In this document: positions 40,976 through 41,075 of the stretch, piece by piece
Layout of the letters: every line of letters begins with the position of its first letter
Numbering within the stretch: position 1 is the stretch's first letter
Origin: an uncultured Chitinophagales bacterium
Lineage (GTDB): Bacteria > Bacteroidota > Bacteroidia > Chitinophagales > Chitinophagaceae
DNA: 41,075 nucleotides
Assembly: GCA_946886475.1 (NCBI GenBank)
Contig: CAMPIQ010000015.1
Span: 1 to 41,075 of the forward strand
Reading direction: 5' to 3'
Made by a program: the position numbers and the translations under genes
The notes under the pieces: generated by a model
Databases searched by the model: none
Told to the model about the DNA's origin: nothing
Seen by the model: the letters and a program-made list of their open reading frames with translations, nothing else

Positions 40976-40999
40976 AAAAGGCTCCAAAAGGAGCCTTCG
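40976..40999 (-). terminator. Terminator of a minus-strand gene beyond the right edge
   Basis: AAGGCTCC and GGAGCCTT form a perfect 8-bp stem with a 4-nt loop. On the minus strand it is followed by TTTTATT. It would end a minus-strand transcript entering from the right, upstream of the gcvT promoter. The last bases of the window read on the minus strand as SGSSFVHSNDHLIQLG and a TGA (41025-41027), possibly the end of that gene. Confidence 0.65.
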
Positions 41000-41024
41000 C
41001 ATTTCCGCCATAAGCGGACCAACT

Positions 41025-41075
41025 TCAACCGAGTTGAATTAAATGATCATTGGAATGAACGAAAGATGATCCGGA
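41025..41075 (-). CDS. Possible C-terminal fragment of a gene cut by the window edge
   Basis: Reading leftward from the right edge, one frame gives SGSSFVHSNDHLIQLG and then TGA, 26 bp before the minus-strand terminator hairpin. The order stop, then terminator, fits the end of a gene, but 16 codons cannot prove coding and the other frames also stop nearby. Confidence 0.25.
   Translation of the reverse strand, partial: SGSSFVHSNDHLIQLG

Noticed and set aside
40886..41000. Possible glycine riboswitch in front of gcvT
   Set aside because: The promoter -7 element ends 18 bp before the ATG, leaving no room, and no glycine-aptamer core could be seen.

Overview
The window looks like chromosomal DNA of a Bacteroidota bacterium, most likely of the Chitinophagaceae/Sphingobacteria side of the phylum. 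The evidence is AT-leaning DNA, TAnnTTTG-type -7 promoter elements instead of E. coli-type -10 boxes, and several characteristic families: a GLPGLI-family secreted protein, a CarboxypepD_reg/OMP_b-brl_3 outer-membrane barrel, the futalosine menaquinone enzyme MqnC, a SMUG2-type uracil-DNA glycosylase and ComB. The species call is inference. There is no prophage, CRISPR array, tRNA, rRNA or transposase gene.

Layout. (1) 1-8237, minus strand: a glycogen/maltodextrin-to-trehalose operon in the order glgX/treX, treZ, treY-malQ. The last gene is one 1399-residue fusion of maltooligosyltrehalose synthase and 4-alpha-glucanotransferase. A perfect 8-3-8 palindrome sits just upstream of the operon. 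(2) 8372-13547, plus strand: a SMUG2-like glycosylase, a small secreted protein, a gap with decayed coding fragments, a MATE exporter, an AI-2E-family membrane protein and an L,D-transpeptidase-like protein closed by a strong terminator. (3) 13831-18027, minus strand: a proteolysis operon with a PDZ-containing retropepsin-like aspartyl protease, a catalytic M16 metallopeptidase, a small secreted protein and a non-catalytic M16 partner. (4) 18241-20696, plus strand: mqnC, a DUF3817 membrane protein and a DinB/maleylpyruvate-isomerase-like protein.

(5) 20693-25290: mixed single genes. These are an OmpA-type lipoprotein, a CYTH-domain protein, a very acidic small protein, a DUF72 protein, a small membrane protein and NagA. 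(6) 24202-29209, minus strand: histidine kinase, OmpR-type response regulator, an AsmA-like anchored protein and NagA, spaced like one operon. Hexamer direct repeats lie between the kinase and the divergent GLPGLI gene. (7) 29372-34149: the GLPGLI protein, an unknown secreted protein, an unlisted 57-residue ORF and a large outer-membrane barrel. Between the last two lies a roughly 215-bp MITE-like element whose near-identical terminal inverted repeats continue into arrays of a 7-bp repeat. (8) 34497-40885, minus strand: a SWIM/SNF2 helicase, then a gcvT, SRPBCC-protein, comB operon. A hairpin cluster with a minus-strand terminator marks the right edge.

How the genes work together: the trehalose cassette can debranch glycogen, make maltooligosyltrehalose, release trehalose and recycle short maltodextrins. 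The M16/aspartyl protease set and the kinase/regulator/envelope set look like two separate envelope or protein-quality modules. The remaining genes are mostly housekeeping. The least explained sequence signals are the MITE-like heptamer element at 31123-31337, the treY-malQ fusion, and the repeats in front of the kinase and mqnC genes.
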